Shown here piece after piece: positions 10,939 through 22,706 of a stretch of 64,000 bases of DNA. The DNA lies in the NCBI RefSeq assembly GCF_036324505.1, contig NC_086368.1:10109421-10173420 (forward strand), read 5' to 3'. A program made the translations under genes and the position numbers. This DNA is from Eleginops maclovinus. Its lineage: Eukaryota > Chordata > Actinopteri > Perciformes > Eleginopidae. Position 1 is the first letter of the stretch. Every line of letters starts with the position of its first letter. Under the pieces are notes generated by a model that was not told the origin of the DNA, searched no databases, and was given only the letters and a program-made list of their open reading frames with translations.

Positions 10939-12105
10939 TTGCTAGCGTGATTTCAGCCCTCCGATCGCGATTATTAGAGATTGCAAATTATCGCGTTGAA
11001 AAAAACAAAACTAATTAGGGATCTATTCGTGGCGCTCGATGGTGATTCTGTGGCGCCGCGCCACACAATGGTCTATGTGTGGGAAAGCCCGGACCTCCGT
11101 TAGCTGTGACGCTAAATGATATAATTTATGCTTTGCTGCTCAGAACATCTTCACGAAATCTTTAACTCACATTTACACACATTGTTTTTCAGCTCATGAG
11201 TTCGTCCCACGGCGTCACTTACCGGTGTGAGTTTTACTGTTTATAGAAACATATGTGCTACACATAAAGTGCATTGGCGCTAGTAGCAAATCTCTACTGG
11301 CTACCGTTAGCTAGTTTAGTTAAGTTAGCCTTGACAAGCATCCAATGATACGTGATTTGGAAAGCATACTTACCGAGGTGGCCTGTGGTGGCCCTGTGGC
11401 GGTTGCCGTCGCTGTCGACATATTCTGTTTTGCCGCCAGAACGGCTCTGCCGATGTTCTCAGCTAAAGATTCAGTCATGTTTGCGGCGCGACCACGGCCG
11501 ACAGTACAGTGTACCGGGTGGAGGAGCGCGGGTGTAGGATGACAGATCAGTCATGGTGAGTGAGCCCCCTTGTGGCTGGCTGTAGTGGCTACAGGTCATA
11601 AGTCCGGCACCCTTCATAAAAGTGACACTAAAAACTCACAGTACTCTTCAAATAAAGTTTCTCCAACCGTGTTTGTTATTTTAGGTAGTTATTATCACGA
11701 TAGTCCATGTCCAACAGTCAATTTCCCCAGATAAGGTGAGTTTTATTCGTTATTTGCCACTATAAACACACTCTGACCTCCTCGAGCTTTTATTTTGGTA
11801 CTTGCTGTTACCGGCATTTGAATTTGCATATTAGCTAAATATTTAGTTTCACCCGAAACATTTAGATTTAACATTTAAATGTAACATTTAAATTTAGATT
11901 TAACATTTAGATTTACATTTAGCATTTAGATTTAACATTTAACATTTGGATTTCAATATTTAAAATATCTCTAAGTTGACAAATATTGTTGTAAATGTGC
12001 AAAAAAGTGACTCTCAAAAATTCCCACCAGTTTTTTAAACATTGTTTGAAGCTAAATGTGACAAAATGTTGCTGCGTGAGCTGCTTTACAAACCTGCGCC
12101 CCATA
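10939..12105 (-). repeat. Right inverted arm of X1
   Basis: This stretch is the reverse complement of X1 sequence at 10340-10600 and 1-478 and of X2 at 49434-50434. It includes a G run before it (10922-10937), a GC-rich palindrome (GTGGCGCCGCGCCAC near 11050), the first-exon copy (11374-11478) and AT-rich TTTAGATTTAACA-type repeats (11840-11960). It ends with a degraded terminal hairpin and CCCCATA. Confidence 0.85.
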
Positions 12106-12111
12106 TACTTA

Positions 12112-12505
12112 CTTTACTTTAGTCTTTCTATTTTATGCTTCATTTTGGAGATAAATACTGACATTATATGTGATACATTATTCTCTGTACATACAATACA
12201 TGTACAATTATTTTAGACATTTCTTTTAGTACAGTACTATATCTACAACTAATCGCTTTACAAACGGCGCCCCATACAAGTATGCCAAACTAGTACTTGA
12301 GTAAATGTACTGTTACATTCCACCTCTGCATGTTTCCACTTTTTACATTATGCAGGTCTTTTTTATTTCGGTATGTACAGTATGTGAGTATCTGGGAAGC
12401 GGGAATAACATATTAACTTTGTTTCCAGTATGGTCCTCACAAACTATGTGTTTACAGTGGGTTTATGAGCAGGGTGAGACACTTTCCCTGCTTGTCTCTC
12501 ATCAG
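12112..12505. other. Short repeat remnants upstream of the ngf exon
   Basis: A partial IS3EU-like end (CGCTTTACAAACGGCGCCCCATA, 12254-12276) is followed by a 38-bp tail of the AGAGGTGG-type hAT MITE (12291-12328, ending CACCTCTG; full copy at 46763-47327). I see no gene in the rest. Confidence 0.55.
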
Positions 12506-12655
12506 GGGTACAGAGCAGAGGCAGAGGAGGCAGCGGTGTGGAGCTGGATGGGGGCCACAGCCAGGCCTGATGCAGGAGCCCAGAACACAACGAGCCCTGA
12601 TCACGTCCTCTAGAGACCGCCGAGGTGCTACAGTTCACGTGGAGACACTGAAAAG
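12506..12655 (+). other. Possible upstream exon of ngf (untranslated)
   Basis: A 150-bp G/C-rich block follows a strong acceptor (pyrimidine tract then ATCAG at 12501-12505) and ends at a donor (AAAAG|GTACAG). It lies 2.3 kb upstream of the ngf coding exon on the same strand. No long frame is consistent with secretion, so a 5' UTR exon is the likeliest role, as vertebrate ngf genes have noncoding leader exons. This is inferred from splice signals only. Confidence 0.4.
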
Positions 12656-14922
12656 GTACAGAGATGGAGAGTACTTGGCAACACAATGAAACGTAAAGAA
12701 ACCCCTCATCAGTTGATACAACAGCTTGTGTTACAAACACAACATCAAACACACGCTGTATTCTTCATTTTTCCTAAGTGTGTCACCAAAAAATACACTT
12801 TACCTTCTCCCAGCCAAGTTTTTAGTTCAGTTAAAAGAGATTCAGCTGTGAAATAGGAAAACAAATGCAGTAGATATTAAACTCACGTTCCATTGTTAAA
12901 AGGATCATCATTTTATACAGTGATTATCCTTCTGAACTTTTTTATCTTTTTTCAAGCTGGTGGTGTGATCTGTTTTTAATCTCTAGGGAAGCAAATAAAA
13001 GCAATAAATTATTAAAACATAAGGTAGGAATAAAATAATGGGAAGTTGGCAGCAATTAAAACAAGCAGCAAACCGAGTAAAAATAAACAAAACACTTTGG
13101 AGCCCTCCCCAGAGGTGAAAATTCATGGTTTTATTTTAGTTATATCTCTAACTTAAGTATCAAATCTAGAGAATGGATGAATGTTTCCTGCTGTAAAAAA
13201 ACCTTCAAAATTGGCACAATGTAAAAAGACAGTAAACAGTGTCCCCTGCACGAGTTGTCTGTTTACATCATTTATACTAATCATCCTAACATCGATACAT
13301 TATTGTCTGTCCAAATGTTTCCCAATGTATTGGTGTGATCATCTCTCACATGGTGTACTATGATTCTTCTTTTGATGTGTTGTGCCAACATTTGAATCCA
13401 CAAGCACTCACTCTGACACCTGAGGCAAACGGAGCGTATAATAAAGCTTCCTGACTGAGCATGCTGCAGAGGCATCGCAGGTGTTAACACGCCTGCTGTA
13501 TTGTGTTAAACGCAGCATGTAGCCTGTAGATTTACACAGGCCAGAGAAGACAGATGTTGTGGTGAGGAGCCACAGTGATGGAAACAGAAACTGATGGGAT
13601 GTCACAACATTGTCTCAGATTCCTGTGGGTCATGTACACCGATTTCCATGGATAACTTACATAAACAAGATCCATTTCCTGTTCTTAAAAAGGAAATTCA
13701 GTACTGTTCCTGGAGAATGACACTTATTCTTCCTGCTTGCCCAGAGATAATCATTAAGTCCTTTCTCATGTCTGTGAATAAGTTGAAGATTACATCAAAC
13801 TCTCTCAGTTCAGATCGTGGATGTCTTTGAGAGCCAACTGTGAAAAAGAAAGAAGATAAAAGCTTAATACTCATCCATAAAATAATGGATAATATGTCGA
13901 ATACAGGACACAAGAAACACACATCCATAAAATAAACCATAGATTTGAAAGGAATAGCATAAAAAACCTTTACAAATCTCCTGTGAAAAAGAAAAGTCCA
14001 TTTAGTGTGTGTGATATGAGGCATTAGCCTGCTGCTGTCAAAAACACCATACTGTAAAAGTGTAGCAGATATCCTTCACCCTCCATATTTCTATGGAGTT
14101 CAATGTGCTCTCTGTGGTTGTTATTAGGTAGATCTTTTCACTATTAAGCATTACACTAGAAATGCTGCTGTAACATGAGATTATCCCCTGGGGATGAGAA
14201 ATTCTTGTGAATCTCATGTAAAAACTATGTCAGAAACAGAATTATGTGCTTTAAAACTGTTGCTATGCGACGATAAGTATCAGACCCTGAGTATTAGGCA
14301 AGGTGTGTTTTCCACTTTAAAGAGGTTCAACATGTTGTGCCTTGACACTGAAGGAAAAATGGGGAGTATCCACACATAACACATCAATGCCTTACAAGTC
14401 TTTGGAGCTTTAATCCAGCTTCAAATCCTCTGCTCTGCACCTTGCCTAAATACAAGACAGCTACTTGTCAAAAACATAAAACGGCAACCAGGAGTTGGTC
14501 TCGGTAAAAAGGAAATGGATTACCCAGAAACAGAGTATTTTGTTACAGCAGTGTTTGCATGGGCGGCCTTTCAGACATTGGTCCCACAGAAATGCAAAAG
14601 GCCCCACCACCTCTCATTTAAGCAAGATACACTTTATAATTGTTTATCACCTTTTAGTAGTCATTTTGAGTCATTCTGTACTGTGGTTGACAGTAAATTT
14701 AAGTCTCTTTGGATTAGTTTGTTGACTCTTTCTGGTTTCTATGTGATCATTCTTCTGCTTGGTGTGTGCCTCTTTGATGACATTTTAAAGGTGAAGGCCA
14801 TTTGGGCTTCTGGGCCAGTGCCTGTTAGGCCTATTAGGTAATCAATCCATGAATGTTTAAGTCACACAACACACCAGTACCTATATATCTGCAGTAACAG
14901 TGTTTTCTTTGCTTGCTGACAG
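12656..14922 (+). other. Likely ngf intron
   Basis: This is AT-rich sequence between the candidate leader exon and the ngf acceptor at 14921-14922. I see no repeat, RNA gene or convincing exon in it. Confidence 0.35.
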
Positions 14923-14933
14923 GTCGTGTGCCC

Positions 14934-15521
14934 ATGAGGTCGTCCATGCTGGTCCTGTTCCTCCTCTTCAGTGCCCAGGCTGTGGCCGCCATCATAGGAG
15001 CAGCACAGCAGCAGGGTCCAGACAACAACTCCAACACCATCCCCACAGTGGACCCAAAGCTGTTCACCAAGCGCCGCTACCTCTCACCCAGGGTGCTCTT
15101 CAGCGACCAGCCGCCTGATGCAGATCCGGCGGGGTCACAGGGGGGCGGAAGGAGGGCCCGCAGGCGAGCAGGGCAGCCTCAGCACAGAGGAGTCTACTCA
15201 GTGTGCGATAGCATCAGTCACTGGGTGGGAAACAAGACCAAAGCCACAGACATCTCAGGCAACGAGGTGACAGTGCTGCCGGACGTGAACATCAACAATG
15301 TGAACAAGAAGCAGTACTTCTTTGAGACGACGTGCCACAGCGAGCGCTCAGGCAGCTCCGGCTGTTTGGGGATCGATGCCAGACACTGGAACTCCTACTG
15401 CACCAACTCACACACTTTTGTCCGAGCCCTGACTTCCTTTAAGAACCTGGTGGCCTGGAGGCTCATACGGATCAACGTGGCCTGTGTGTGTGTGCTGAGC
15501 CGTAAGTCATGGCGGCAGTAA
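14934..15521 (+). CDS. ngf: Nerve growth factor (beta subunit precursor)
   Basis: Encodes a secreted 195-residue neurotrophin precursor, ligand of TrkA-type and p75 receptors. The exon begins at 14923 after TTGCTTGCTGACAG; the first ATG after that is 14934, giving a hydrophobic signal peptide (about residues 1-19). Basic sites TKRR (45-48) and RRARRR (73-78) fit proprotein convertase cleavage, the second releasing mature NGF from about residue 78. All six knot cysteines are present (91, 134, 144, 156, 184, 186), with [27 protein letters not shown] and [11 protein letters not shown] at 100-102 is a possible glycosylation site. The propeptide is shorter than in mammals. The coding exon ends at TAA 15519-15521. 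Confidence 0.96.
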   Translation: MRSSMLVLFLLFSAQAVAAIIGAAQQQGPDNNSNTIPTVDPKLFTKRRYLSPRVLFSDQPPDADPAGSQGGGRRARRRAGQPQHRGVYSVCDSISHWVGNKTKATDISGNEVTVLPDVNINNVNKKQYFFETTCHSERSGSSGCLGIDARHWNSYCTNSHTFVRALTSFKNLVAWRLIRINVACVCVLSRKSWRQ

Positions 15522-16350
15522 AGACTTTCCATTCACACCTCACACACTCTCAGTTAAAAACACAGACATACTCATCACCAAAGGTTCTCATCCTCTAAAC
15601 ATATTAAGTTATTAGTATATGTCAAAGTATCAGGACTGCATGTATTTACACCAGCCCTGGGTCAAAAAGTATAGTTTGTAGCTGATACATTACCAAAGAT
15701 GCTGTGACACTTAGTATCATACTGTCTTTGCTGCAGGTTATAACAGCTCACAGAGTTATAAAACACAGCTGTTTTGTTGAACTTTGCAGAATTACACCTC
15801 AAGGAACTCCACCAATTTTACACATCAAACTCTTTAATACTGCACATGTGGTAAAAGCTTTATGAAGCCTTTGTGGCCTTAATCGGTTCTTGACACTTTT
15901 TTGGGTCTAAACACTTTACGGTGTATTAGAAACAAGTGAGCTTACAAAACCTCTGCGTCCCGCTCCTCATATCTGCCAGTCCCTGTTCACAGCAGACATT
16001 TTTTGGAATGAACTGGACCATAATTACCTAATCAATTACACCTGTGTTTATCCTACAACCACATGCTGCATGACTGTTGCATTGTGGGTAATGTAGGCAC
16101 CAGGTTTTGATGCATGGAATAAACAAGACGATATTTTTGGTTCTGCTGCATCAATTCGGACTCTTTTTGTATAAAACAGTATAAGAATGTGTGCCTGTCC
16201 TAAATTCAGAGCATTTAAATAGTATGTATTAACTTTTGTCTTTTTCAATAATGATTACAGCCAAAGCCAAGCCATGGCTTCATATCACAATGACATCCAG
16301 CTACAGTCCTTCTCACACTGCAAATTTGTACTTTTAGCAGTTTGATAAAC
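15522..16350 (+). other. ngf 3' region
   Basis: Probable 3' UTR and flank of ngf. An AATAAA at about 16117 is one possible polyadenylation signal. Nothing else is recognised. Confidence 0.35.
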
Positions 16351-16585
16351 TAGGGTGACCAGATTTGAGGTGGCGAAAAAGAGGACACTTGCGATTGTTG
16401 CACAGAAGTCTAAGTACAGAAGACTTCTGTGCAAAGCGCCATTCAATTTAAGTACACGCTTAATGGTCCCATGAAAAACTGTGAAAACCGGACGTTTTCA
16501 TGAATTTATAAAACCCCCCCAGACGCTCCGGACAGGACATAAAAAGAGGATATGTCCGGGCAAAAGAGGACGTCTGGTCACCCTA
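16351..16585. mobile_element. hAT-type MITE (TAGGGTGACC ends), copy 1
   Basis: Begins TAGGGTGACCAGA and ends TCTGGTCACCCTA, with the duplication GATAAAC on both sides (16344-16350 and 16586-16592). A second copy with a perfect 8-bp duplication is at 57135-57601. No coding capacity. Confidence 0.8.
16398..16434. repeat. Perfect 14-bp hairpin inside the MITE
   Basis: TTGCACAGAAGTCT (16398-16411) and its exact reverse complement (16421-16434) are separated by 9 nt. The other MITE copy has unrelated G/C-rich sequence at this point. Confidence 0.85.
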
Positions 16586-18906
16586 GATAAACACAGGCAA
16601 AGGTTAAGCTGAACGACAGCTAAACTTCTTAAAACTAATAAGCTACGGATGATTTAAAATTGTGATCTTAAAATAAGTTTCAGCGGTCCATATGTCCATT
16701 ATGACCCACTGCAGAAGAACTACATTTAAAATATCACTGTAACCCTATTAAAGTGTACTTTATCATGTTTTACTTCCACATGACCTTTAACCTCCATTCA
16801 ACTTCTGCAGCAGATTTAATTCAAGCCTGATATGATGACCTCTAGTGGCATTCAGGTGACAACTTCAAGACAATGAAACTGGGTTAAAAGCATTCACTGT
16901 GTTTCATATATATACTGTACACAGTCTTTGGTTGAAATAGACCCTGGTGCATTTTCAACTGCAGCTTGTGAAGACACATAATTGGTGTTTAACAAACTAC
17001 CATAGACTGTATGAAACTATTTTAAAGGCATCACAGGTTTAAACCTATCTTATACCGCAGCTCAGTTTAAACACATCAACACAATCATGCTGATTATAGT
17101 GTTTTATTTTCTCCACCCATTATATGTTCCTATAGCACACCACACTCACTGTAAGTGGACTGAAGTAACCCACACTTTTTAGAAATACAGTTTGACCCAG
17201 GTCTGATATAAGCAAACTTTTTGTTAAAATGTTGTTGTTTGTTGTTATTTATTAAACACTTACATTCATGCACTGTGTTGAAGTTTGTTGTTTATGTATA
17301 AAATATATTGTTCCTCAGAGACTGAGGACCTGAGAAACCTTAAAAAGAAAATTAAATTGTTGGCCTTGACAGAAAAATAAAGAGAAAACCCATATTTTAC
17401 AGCCACTAATTTGGTGTTTTGGCTTAGCTTTATGGTTTTCCACTGCTCTTTATTCTTCGTTGAAATGAAACAATAGGAAAATACATAAACATAAATAAGA
17501 CGGCTAACTCTAAGTAATAATATCATGGCTAACCATTTCTGTTTTGGCTTTGATATTTAAGTGTTGTCAGCGAACTACACATTGTTTTGTTTTTTTAAGT
17601 ACAGTCAGTAATAATGTATTTCAGGCTTAAAGCACCATTTTTGTATCACAGCTGACATTTAAGATTTCTCTGGTGACACTAGATCTTCAAGGTAAAGGGG
17701 AAACAGAAACTAAGAGTCTGCTTAGGTTTTTATCTAGAAAACTACACTTTAAACATAAGTCTCACAAGTTAAAAAGTCTTCCTACCAACTGTCAATACCA
17801 TTTTTCAAAGACAACTGCTGAATTGTTTACTTCAGAGAACTGATACAAAACAAATGCAACACTGCCCTCTAGAGGTCAGAGGGTGGAACATGTCTAATAT
17901 GTCTCATGAACCTCACAACAATGGATCGGATATTAACATCATAAATGTAATACTTCTGGTCAGACAACTAAAAGTTAAGTAAGAGACTTTAAAATGGCTT
18001 CCAACATTGTTGTACCCAAAAGTACCTAAAGTCAAGGTACTTGTATGTGATCGCATTATTCTTATAGGTTCCCAAATATGTTCATCACTTTAATAGAATG
18101 GAATACCCTAAAATGTCCCACAGAGGGGACATTTACATTCTGCATTTCATCCATTCCAGTTTTAGGGGAAGTGGGCTGTCGTTATGTATGGCGCCCAGGA
18201 AGCAGTGTAGTGAGCGGTGCCTTGCTTGGGGACACCTCGGTAGCACTTTGTCTTTAGGGGACTTGAAACAGTGATCTTCCAGTTCCCTGTGGAATTTCTT
18301 TTCCACTGCCACAGTTGCGGCTAGTAAAAGTAAAGCAAGTTTTAACTTATTTTTCTTCTGCAGGGTAAATTTATCTATCACTCCAAACCACAACAACATA
18401 ACAGGACATTAAATAATTAGTTTTGCTCCTCTGTCGGACCACTAGATGGAGACCTTGATGTGGCTAAACGTGTAATTCCATAATAATTCAGCCTGTCCCT
18501 CTAGTAACTTATACATATTCTATTTTGAGAGGTACAGATGCAAACATATGATCGTAGTTTTCAGATGTGGATACAAACTACCAATCATTTTAAGTTATTC
18601 ATTCACGGGCCCTGCGTTTCATAATGGTCCATCACAGTTGCGCAGTTCTTTTTATTAACTAACTAGCAAGACCTGTCCTCATAAAAGTGTACAGTTTCTG
18701 CTTCATCACCTCTTGACCCTTGCACCTTGTAGAGATCAGGTTACATTTTAAACCAGATTTACATATCCAGCACAGAGGAGGGGGAGGACAAGGAGGGAGG
18801 GATAATGATAATTTGACTCCATTGTTCCCAGAGGATATGGTTTTTGTTTGGGTGTACATCCACTGTGATTCAATGACAAAACTGATATAACATTGATGAG
18901 GTTAAT
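16586..18906. other. Unannotated intergenic sequence
   Basis: AT-rich single-copy-looking DNA between ngf and the microsatellite. I see no exon, RNA gene or transposon structure I can support. Confidence 0.3.

Positions 18907-18962
<56 letters not shown>
18907..18962. repeat. (TCTA)n microsatellite
   Basis: About fourteen uninterrupted tetranucleotide units, followed by degenerate TTTA units to 18975. Confidence 0.97.
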
Positions 18963-18963
<1 letters not shown>

Positions 18964-18975
18964 TTATTTATTTAA

Positions 18976-19932
18976 ATAAGCCTTTGATATTATTGTGGCT
19001 GTCTCCTGATAAATAAAGAGGAGGTAGGCAGTGTTGTGTCTCATGATCCGCTCTGATTCTGATCTGGCAGAGGAACAGGGGGTCGCTGTTTCGCTCCCAC
19101 ATCAGTGCAACAATCAAAGGCAAACATGAGATGCTGTTCTGTCAGAGCGAGGGAAGCCGAGCTGACCCCCTCCGGCCTGAACAGAAAATACAGAACAGCT
19201 TCATATTTCACCTTTATAACAACAATTTGCATATTAACACAGGAACAGGTATGAAAACACTCTCACCATCACAATTTCAACATAAATATCTAATGCAATT
19301 CCTTGCCTGTGTTCTGCTCAATTAAACGTTTGTTTTTGTTGCTGAATTATGAAGCATCTTGTGCTGCATTCTGTACACAAACAGTGCCATATAAATTAAG
19401 ATCATTCATTAAATCCAGAGGGCCATGCCATCAGCCTCGAGATAAAGACTTTTTTTTTTTTGAAATTCGACACAGACAATATTATTAATGAACTGTTTTT
19501 GTTTGTTTTTTAAACAATAAGAATGAAATGACTTATACAGCTGTTAAGCTGCTATAGCTTTTTTCTTAAATGTGCCAGTCAGTGACTTATCTCAGGTCAG
19601 CGGGCCATAAGGTGCATACTTTACACATGCTCCCATATTTCCATAATAAACAGTGATGTCACGTCAGGCGAAAAATACAGTAGGTCTAAGATCCTCAGGT
19701 TTAAAAGTGCTGATAAACTCTAATCCAACTTCTAATGTAAATGTCATGGAGTCAGAGTTGCAGCAACTCATGATGCTCCTCAGCACACTGAACAGTTAAC
19801 GTATTTCTCTTTGACCAGAAAGTGGCACAAGAAATAAAATCTGCAAACAGATGGTAGTTTCTCTACCAGTTTCCTATATCCTGCCCACATAGTTTGTTAT
19901 GTAATTTGGTGTTTACTTTATACACACACACA
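18976..19932. other. Unannotated intergenic sequence
   Basis: No gene recognised. A moderately G/C-rich patch near 19040-19185 is not obviously repetitive. The interval ends in a short CA run that was the insertion target of element Y. Confidence 0.3.
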
Positions 19933-20128
19933 CGTTTCATTCTGCCCTGTCTCTACCCGACACAGAATGGACGATTAAAGCATATTCCAGTTTGCTTACA
20001 CTGTTTATTTAAATCCGTCACTGGTTCACAACCTAGTATAACAAACTCTGTCCAGCTACCGTTCATAGGTGTCACACTCTAACAAGTCCGTGGTGAAACG
20101 AACACTACATAACAATACTATTGTTACA
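19933..20128 (-). repeat. Y 3' LTR
   Basis: The 196-bp LTR starts CGTTTCATTC here (TG in the other three copies) and ends ATTGTTACA. It is followed by the pyrimidine run that is the polypurine tract on the minus strand. Confidence 0.92.
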
Positions 20129-20368
20129 TCCTTTTTCTTTTCCTTTTGTAGTGTGATGTACAGTGGGGCAAAAAAGTATTTAGTCAGCCACCAATTGTGC
20201 AAGTTCTCCCATTTAAAAAGATGAGAGGCCTGTAATTTTTTATCATTTATTTATTTTATCACTTCAACTATGAGAGACAAAATGAGAAAAAAAAATCCAG
20301 AAAATCACATTGTAGGATTTTTAATGAATTAATTGGTAAATTCCTCAGTAAAATAAGTATTTGGTCAC

Positions 20369-21074
20369 TGTTACGTCCCCACTAAAGTCTAGGGGACCTG
20401 GAGACAGTAACACACGACAACCAATTAATGAGCAAGTCAGATTAAATGTAGACAGACAATGTTTATTTCTAATAACTAAAGAATGAACAACAAATGTTCT
20501 TCAGGAGAGGAGGAGGAGGAGGAGGAGACAAAGGAGATTGTGCCAAAAAAAGAAATAAATATAACAAAAACCAGGCCTATCCCTACATATCTTCTGAAAC
20601 AAACTCAACCAAAAACCCTCACTTCCTGAACTACTAATAATTGGACAAAGCAAAATACAGGGGTGGCAACAATCCGCTAACCTAGTGTGTCTAACATATG
20701 TTATCTACGTGATGAGATGTAAAGGGTACCCCAAACTTACCTAACTCCTCCACCTCCCACCACACACACACAGTCACAACATATAGCACAGGATACACAA
20801 TTGTCACAATGCTTTAACGCGCAGTCAAATTGAGGCTCTCCAGTCAGCAGCAGGCCCAGCAGTGAGACCCCCAGAGAAGGCTTCCTGGTTGTCTCCTTTA
20901 TGGCTGGTCCTGGGTGCTGATTGGTCAGCTGAGGGTGAGAGGAGCCAATCAGTCATCAGTCAGAGATGCCCAGGCAGGTACTGATCAGCTGCTGATTAGC
21001 TGTAGCGAATGACAGGGAGTAGAGAAAAGAGCAGGAGGCAAGAAACAAAAGTACAGCCTGCCCGGCACGTAACA
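20369..21074 (-). repeat. Gmr1-like element 3' LTR
   Basis: 706 bp, TGTTACGTCC to GCACGTAACA on the plus strand. It has a (GGA)n run near 20508-20525. It differs from the other LTR by an 8-bp indel near 20805 and a few substitutions. Confidence 0.93.
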
Positions 21075-21122
21075 CCCCCACACATATTATCCAAACAGTA
21101 TGTTTGGACCTGACAATAACCT

Positions 21123-22706
21123 TTACATAGCACGAGATAGAATATTATCGGCTCCCTTTTTATGGCTTATTTCAAGGTTGTAGTTCCCAACAATCAATGA
21201 CCAACGCATAAGGCGTTGATTGTGATTGTACATTCTTGCAAGAAAAACCAGGGGATTATGGTCAGTATATACCTGAATAGGTTTGACACTGGAGCCAACA
21301 TAGACCTCAAAGTGCTGCAAGGCAAACAATAGGGCTAAAGCTTCCTTCTCAATGGTGGAGTACTTAACTTGATGTTTGTTAAACTTCCGGGAGAAGTAAC
21401 TCACGGGATGTTCGATGCCCAGTGCATCTGGTTGCAGAAGAACGGCCCCTGCTCCAACTCCACTGGCATCGACCTCAAGCTTGAAGGGTATCGAAAAGTC
21501 AGGTGCAGAAAGAACAGGAGAGCAACACAGAATACCCTTAAGGCTTTCAAATGAGTGTTGGCACTCCCCAGACCATACAAAAGGTTTGGAGGGACTGATC
21601 AACGTAGTCAGTGGGGCTGCCACCGAGGAGAAGTTTCTGCAAAAATGGCGATAGTACCCTGCCATTCCCAGGAAGCGGCGAAGTTCCCTCCTGGTGGATG
21701 GCACCGGCAGGGAGGCAATTGCCCTGATCTTTGCATCAGCAGGGCACACCTGCCCTTGGCCAACCTGTTGACCAAGGTAGAGGACGGTACCTTTTCCAAA
21801 CTCACATTTGGCAAGGTTTAGTGTTAGGGATGCAGCCGACAAGCATTTAAATACTTCACTTAAGGTACTCATGTGGCTAGGCCAGTCATTAGAATAGACC
21901 ACAATGTCATCCAGATATGCCTTACACTGTGGAACATGTCCCAAAACAAGATTTACCAGCCTCTGAAAGGTGGCAGGGGCATTACACATCCCAAAAGACA
22001 TCACAGTGTACTGAAAGAAACCGTCAGGGGTTACAAAAGCTGATATATCAGAAGCACGCTGTGTTAAAGGAACTTGCCAGTATCCCTTTAACATGTCCAA
22101 CTTACTGACAAATTTTGCGGGACCAATCTCATCAATGCAGTCATCAATGAGCGGTAACGGGTGTGCATCGGGGACAGTGACAGCATTGACTTTGCAAAAG
22201 TCAGTGCAGAATCTGGGACTTCCATCTGCCTTTGTGTCCAGCAGACAAGGTGAACTCCAGGGACTAGAGCTAGGCCTTGCAAACCCATTTTGAAGGAGAT
22301 ACTCAACTTCCTTTTTCATAACTTCCCTCTTAACTGGGTTAACCCTATACGCACGCTGTTTGATGGGCAAAGGGTTGGTCAACACAACATCATGAACTAT
22401 GACAGAAGTTTGTGAGGGAGTGTTATTGAAAAGACATTCAAAGTCAAATATCAGGGACTTAATATCATCTCCCTGATTATCAGGGAGATGAGACAAGTAG
22501 TGGGGCAAATCCAACAATACCTCAGCATTGCTTAGTCTTGCCCCCTGTGGTGTTGCATTGCGCATCACCAACTCATCTTTATCCTCATTTGAGCTCACCT
22601 TAGAAATTGAAGCCATAGGAGAGACTAACGTCCCCACCTGGTGAGCTTTGGAAGACTCATTTTGGTCATCCGGGAGCGGTACCTCTTTAGCATGTTGACA
22701 TGACAC
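21123..22706 (-). CDS. Gmr1-like reverse transcriptase and RNase H
   Basis: This is the downstream half of pol, in the -1 frame relative to the gag-integrase frame and overlapping it by 82 nt (22625-22706). No ATG begins it, which fits continuation of a polyprotein. RT motifs in order: SSPWSSPCLLDTKADGSPRFCTD, KLDMLKGYWQVPL, MSFGMCNAPATFQRLV, and the catalytic YLDD near 21910. An RNase H domain follows (FKLEVDASGVGAGAVL, STIEKEALALL, YTDHNPLVFL) ending near ADNILSRAM. RT of Ty3/gypsy copies the RNA genome in the Gag particle; RNase H removes the template. The position after integrase marks the Gmr1 group. Confidence 0.92.
   Translation of the reverse strand: MSCQHAKEVPLPDDQNESSKAHQVGTLVSPMASISKVSSNEDKDELVMRNATPQGARLSNAEVLLDLPHYLSHLPDNQGDDIKSLIFDFECLFNNTPSQTSVIVHDVVLTNPLPIKQRAYRVNPVKREVMKKEVEYLLQNGFARPSSSPWSSPCLLDTKADGSPRFCTDFCKVNAVTVPDAHPLPLIDDCIDEIGPAKFVSKLDMLKGYWQVPLTQRASDISAFVTPDGFFQYTVMSFGMCNAPATFQRLVNLVLGHVPQCKAYLDDIVVYSNDWPSHMSTLSEVFKCLSAASLTLNLAKCEFGKGTVLYLGQQVGQGQVCPADAKIRAIASLPVPSTRRELRRFLGMAGYYRHFCRNFSSVAAPLTTLISPSKPFVWSGECQHSFESLKGILCCSPVLSAPDFSIPFKLEVDASGVGAGAVLLQPDALGIEHPVSYFSRKFNKHQVKYSTIEKEALALLFALQHFEVYVGSSVKPIQVYTDHNPLVFLARMYNHNQRLMRWSLIVGNYNLEISHKKGADNILSRAM

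Larger units (their letters stand above)
1..12105 (+). mobile_element. IS3EU-like DNA transposon copy X1, left end clipped by window
   Basis: Two long inverted arms bracket this block: 1-478 plus 10335-10600 on the left and 10939-12105 on the right. They match the arms of a complete second copy at 49434-55759. The right end reads CCCCATA followed by TACTTA, which would be one copy of a 6-bp target duplication; the left end lies outside the window. The interior keeps only a piece of an rve-type integrase (10601-10821, +). The left arm is interrupted by a BEL/Pao retrotransposon. Assignment to IS3EU rests on recalled features of that superfamily (rve-like transposase, 6-bp duplication, TAY termini) and is inference. 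Confidence 0.7.

Noticed and set aside
22625..22706. Calling a programmed frameshift as established
   Set aside because: No canonical X XXY YYZ heptamer is in the overlap; kept only as a question in the findings.
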